64,000 bases of DNA from Tachypleus tridentatus (lineage: Eukaryota > Arthropoda > Merostomata > Xiphosura > Limulidae). A program made the translations under genes and the position numbers. Numbering within the stretch: the first letter of the stretch is position 1; each line of letters begins with the position of its first letter. The notes below the pieces were generated by a model. That model saw only the letters and a program-made list of their open reading frames with translations. It had not been told where the DNA came from and searched no databases. The stretch is from contig NC_134829.1 in assembly GCF_004210375.1 (NCBI RefSeq), positions 57,714,107 to 57,778,106 of the forward strand, written 5' to 3'. Below are positions 60,377 to 64,000 of this stretch, in pieces.

Positions 60377-61325
60377 TGTCTTCTCGTCATGATCGAATCT
60401 CCTGTTTTAAGTACTTATTAAAAAATTGTAATTAGTTCACTTCAATATAGTACAGACTAGACAGGTAAAATGAAATTACGATGCCAAGACCGGAGAATAT
60501 TTGTTATTCTGAAGTGTTTCCTCCTTCTTGGTGCAGCTGGTTCATGGAAACGTTTTTCTTAAACAAGAATTCTTTGTTTTGGTTATGGAATTTTGTCGTG
60601 AAGAACGATGTGTAACCTAGAGAGAGGACGATATTCTCGAAAATTAGATGGTTTCCGAAAAGAGATGTTGCATAACAGATAAGACATCTTCTGTACATTG
60701 GGCTTTATTCCACCGCTGTGATCTCCTACAACCCACAACTGTCAACGTACTATTACAACTAAAGCGTGTTTGGACAAGGTTATCATTTTAGGAGTTTGAG
60801 AGTCACCATGCAACTTTGTCGTATTGAACACCTTAAACAAGTTTTTTGTGACAAGAAAACATCGGCTAGAGTGAAATCCCAGAATTGGTCACAAAATAAC
60901 GAATATTAAATATTATTTAAGACGAACCCTAATTTTGTTAAGGGAATTTAATAGACGTATAAAATCGCTTATTACGTTATCGTTTAATAATTCTGATAAA
61001 AGAATTAAAGCCATGAAAATGTTCTGTTCAGTTTTTGATAGAAAGAGAAAAGACTGAGGAAAGAAAACTTTGCGTTTTGCACGTTTGAAAGCAATTAAAC
61101 GAGGTGTGAAGACGTTTGATACTGTGGGCTCGATAAAGTCGTTGAAAGACACGTTAGCACATTGGATAAATTCTTTTGGCATTGGTTGAAAAAGGAGAGT
61201 GTTATATTATTTAAAGTTAAAGGTTAAACTGTCATTATACTTGTGTTTGTTTACACTGCGAAATAAAAATTTTGGAACGTTATCGTTTAATTTAAATCTC
61301 TAACAAGAAAAATCGCGAAACGGAG

Positions 61326-61400
61326 GTGCTTGTGGTGTAGTGGTTATAAAAAATCTGCCTAACACGCGGAAGGTCCCAGGTTCGATCCCTGGTAGGCACA
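61326..61400 (+). tRNA. tRNA-Val(AAC)-like gene
   Basis: Identical to the gene at 59386, including the six-A run and the TAGGCAC acceptor strand. Confidence 0.87.
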
Positions 61401-62942
61401 TTTTAATATTTTGAACCATTCTTTTTCTTTCAAATCGGATGGTGAGAACGTGGAACGATATTTTCTTCATAATATCTGTTTCAGAGGGTGAGACGGCTGA
61501 GAGATATCACAGAAGTTACCGAGTTTCCCCCTACACTTGTAACCACTTTCAGAAATTCGTGTGACTGTTGTGTGATGAATCAAAACAGGAACGTTATTAC
61601 TTTTGAATATAATGCGTGCACTGCTGCGACATTTGAAGTGATGAAACGACCTTCGCGTAATCATGTGACGTTCGACGAAGTATCTGACCAGCAAGTTACA
61701 ACTTTTGGATAGAATGGGTTTATGAGTTTTATTTTTCTTAAATGCGTGAACAGTTTGAAACGTCGATGCACGCGACCTTAGTTGAAGATAAGTTAACGTA
61801 CTTGCCAGTTTGTACAGGTAATATCTAGAGATCACGACTCCGTCAGTGTGTGTTGAGAACAACTCTTCATGCTGTGACAACTAATCACACTACATGTTTC
61901 ATTCTTTAACCTATTCTTTTAAATTCCGGTCCGAACTATTGGATGGTTATGTGCGTTATCATCTCCAACTTACCAGTGACGGAAAAGAGGAAAGGCAATT
62001 CTACAACATCATTCACCACCAACTATTTGATGTACTTAATTTTACCGAACAGTGAAATTGTCGGTCATATCCTAGCTCCTCCTACGTCTGAAAATGCTTA
62101 CATGGTATTTCATTTGAATTGCGAATACACGCCCCTCAGAGAGCGACTCAAATGTCCTTACCACCATGTCTAGCCAGTCTGAAGAAAAGAAGTATCGTCC
62201 TCCTATAGACAGCATTGTTTTCTTAAAGACTCCTTGTTCTGTTTATCCCTTTTGTCTGATTTCTTTATTTTTATAACATTTCTTCACTTAGTAAAGATAT
62301 TTTACGATGCTTAATGTCTTCTCGTCATGATCGAATCTCCTGTTTTAAGTACTTATTAAAAATTGTAATTAGTTCACTTCAATATAGTACAGACTAGACA
62401 GGTAAAATGAAATTACGATGCCAAGACCGGAGAATATTTGTTATTCTGAAGTGTTTCCTCCTTCTTGGTGCAGCTGGTTCATGTAAACGTTTTTCTTAAA
62501 CAAGAATTCTTTGTTTTGGTTATGGAATTTTGTCGTGAAGAACGATGTGTAACGTAGAGAGAGGACGGTAGTCTCGAAGAGTAGATGGTTTTCGAAAATA
62601 GATGTTGCATAACAGATAAGACATCTTCTGTACATTGGGCTTTATTCCACCGCTGTGATCTCCTACAACCCACAACTGTCAACGTACTATTACAACTTAA
62701 GCGTGTTTGGACAAGGTTATCATTTTAGGAGTTTGAGAGTCACCATGCAACTTTGTCGTATTGAACACCTTAAACAAGTTTTGTGTGACAAGAAAACATC
62801 GGCTAGAGTGAAATCCCAGAATTGGTCACAAAATAACGAATATTAAATATTATTTAAGACGATCCCTAATTTTGTTAAGGGAATTTAATAGACGTATAAA
62901 ATCGCTTATTACGTTATCGTTTAATAATTCTGGTAAAAGAAT
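61401..62942 (+). repeat. tRNA-Val array unit, cut by L7
   Basis: Standard unit up to the same breakpoint ('ttctggtaaaagaat') as at 48122. The bases around 62570-62600 ('gacggtagtctcgaagag') are a subtype shared with the unit before L5 at 47750 and the minus unit next to L2, showing that the flanking unit was copied together with the LINE. Confidence 0.93.
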
Positions 62943-62950
62943 ACGTATCT

Positions 62951-64000
62951 GCTACAAGATACGTGGCAGGGTGTATTGCGCAGGGTATCTCGTGTCTTGG
63001 TGTCGTGGCGATTTCGTTCTTTGTCGCTACAGGGTAAATCTCTTGTGGTGAACTCCTTGGTGGCATCGGTGTTATGGTACCCGTTGAATATACTCTCGTA
63101 GCCAAGACAGTTTGAGGCTCGATTTCGCAAATGTATACTGGATTTTATTTGGCGGGGAGGTATACATAAAGTGGCATACGGTATTCTGATCCGGAGTTAT
63201 GATTGTGGAGGTATCAACTTGGTTGATGTTAACACTCGTAAACTCGCATTCCGTTTGAAGTTGTTGCAGCGTTGTTTGGATGCTTCTTGTCCTTCCACCT
63301 TGCGACAACTTCTTTCTGGATTTTTTCTTGTTATGGCAATCTCTCTTTGGGCTTTCGGATTCTTCAATGCCGTATTTTGCCACGTTTTGTGAAATCGTTA
63401 CCTTTCTATATTCAGGAAATGTTTCATGCCTGGAAGGTTCTTCTTGGGGATAAAGGGATTGTCCCAGCTACTGTTTCTCCACAAATTTTGATGAACCTTT
63501 GTTTTCAATCCGGCTATTGTTGATTTTCGCCACCGAACATTTCATTTTCCTGAATTTATTAACGCAGGTTTGGTTCAGGTCCGCCATTTATTGTACGAGG
63601 TGCTCCCTGCTTTTCTTCCGGTGGGGGCAGTGATTGAAATGTGTACGGACGCTGACCCGTTGGCCAATGTCCGCACAATTTTTTCACATTTTCATATGCT
63701 CAAAGAGGCGTTGCCTGTGGACTGGTTGCCGGTTTTGTCCAACCAGCCGGCTCCTCTCCCATCGTCCACACGTGTTGTGGATTTATATTTTCTGGACCAC
63801 TCTGATAATCGAGTTCATTTTCAGGGTTTATCTGTGAAGCAACTGGTGGAACATTTACAGTTTTCACTCGCTACTATTTTCCCTGCTCCATTCTACTGGG
63901 GGGATATTGTTCCTCCTGGAGACTGGAAACGCATTCGTAAATACGCTTATTCTTCTTTTGTGGGTTTTATGTTTGTGATGTGGATTATTTACTGTGGTTG
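62951..64000 (+). mobile_element. 5'-truncated LINE, copy L7, leaving the window
   Basis: Same 5' breakpoint and filler (62943-62950) as L5, 14820 bp downstream of it. ORF2 C-terminal coding sequence is readable with one-base shifts. A full-length partner is expected just beyond the window end by analogy with L5-L6. Confidence 0.93.

Larger units (their letters stand above)
59461..61325 (+). repeat. tRNA-Val array unit (1940-bp period)
   Basis: tRNA start to tRNA start is exactly 1940 bp (59386 to 61326). It is nearly identical to its left neighbour; differences are a handful of substitutions. Confidence 0.95.

Noticed and set aside
25516..64000. CRISPR-like or phage-like array because of regular spacing
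   Set aside because: The period is 1940 bp, units are near-identical throughout with no unique spacers, and the content is eukaryotic (tRNA, LINE, SINE).
21975..64000. Array as an integrated DNA virus
   Set aside because: No capsid, polymerase or other viral hallmark is seen; the frames in the unit are short and unrecognised.

Overview
This is eukaryotic, AT-rich, repeat-dominated DNA with no recognisable single-copy host gene. At least six copies or fragments of a tRNA-derived SINE are present (tail words such as 'gcaaagctacacgagg' and 'ctatctgcgctagcc', A/B-box head). From memory this SINE is typical of horseshoe crabs (Limulus/Tachypleus), so a chelicerate, most likely a horseshoe crab, is the best guess (inference, about 0.6). 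A run of exactly 500 N (36962-37461) shows that this is a scaffold with an unsized gap.

Region 1 (1 to about 21970) is intergenic. It holds scattered SINEs, two hAT-like non-autonomous elements and one mariner-like MITE (all with target duplications), a decayed jockey-type LINE fragment, a Penelope-like element (PLE) fragment with a readable GIY-YIG domain, a 33-bp hairpin repeat, a 453-bp tandem duplication that includes a SINE head, and several mini-satellites (55-bp, 32-bp, about 37-bp, and a degenerate 'gtcacagtgac' family).

Region 2 (about 21975 to 64000, running off the window) is the interesting part. It is a tandem array whose unit is exactly 1940 bp where it can be measured (57446 to 59386 to 61326). 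Each unit carries one tRNA-Val(AAC)-like gene with perfect A and B boxes. A Tx1/L1-type non-LTR retrotransposon (ORF1 with two CCHC knuckles; ORF2 with APE endonuclease, RT and a C-terminal zinc knuckle) sits in this array seven times. Every visible 3' junction falls at the same base, immediately before the tRNA anticodon stem. The copies occur as head-to-tail doublets (5'-truncated copy, tRNA 3' half, full-length copy, tRNA 3' half, then array units). The truncated partner has the same 5' junction in all three places where it is visible, so the doublet was amplified as a higher-order repeat. The 48-49 bp tRNA 3' half that flanks each full-length copy on both sides looks like a long target-site duplication.

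Left of the gap the array and its elements are on the minus strand; right of it they are on the plus strand. The left arm (about 23.7-36.96 kb) is close to a reverse complement of about 44.9-57.2 kb on the right, including shared unit variants. Because the flip coincides with an arbitrary-length gap, it may be a misoriented contig rather than a real palindrome.

As a system: the internal Pol III promoter gene is reiterated and provides the landing site, and the retrotransposon spreads within the array. The surviving 'intact' tRNA genes carry an A-run of variable length exactly at the landing site, which may be a footprint of past insertions.
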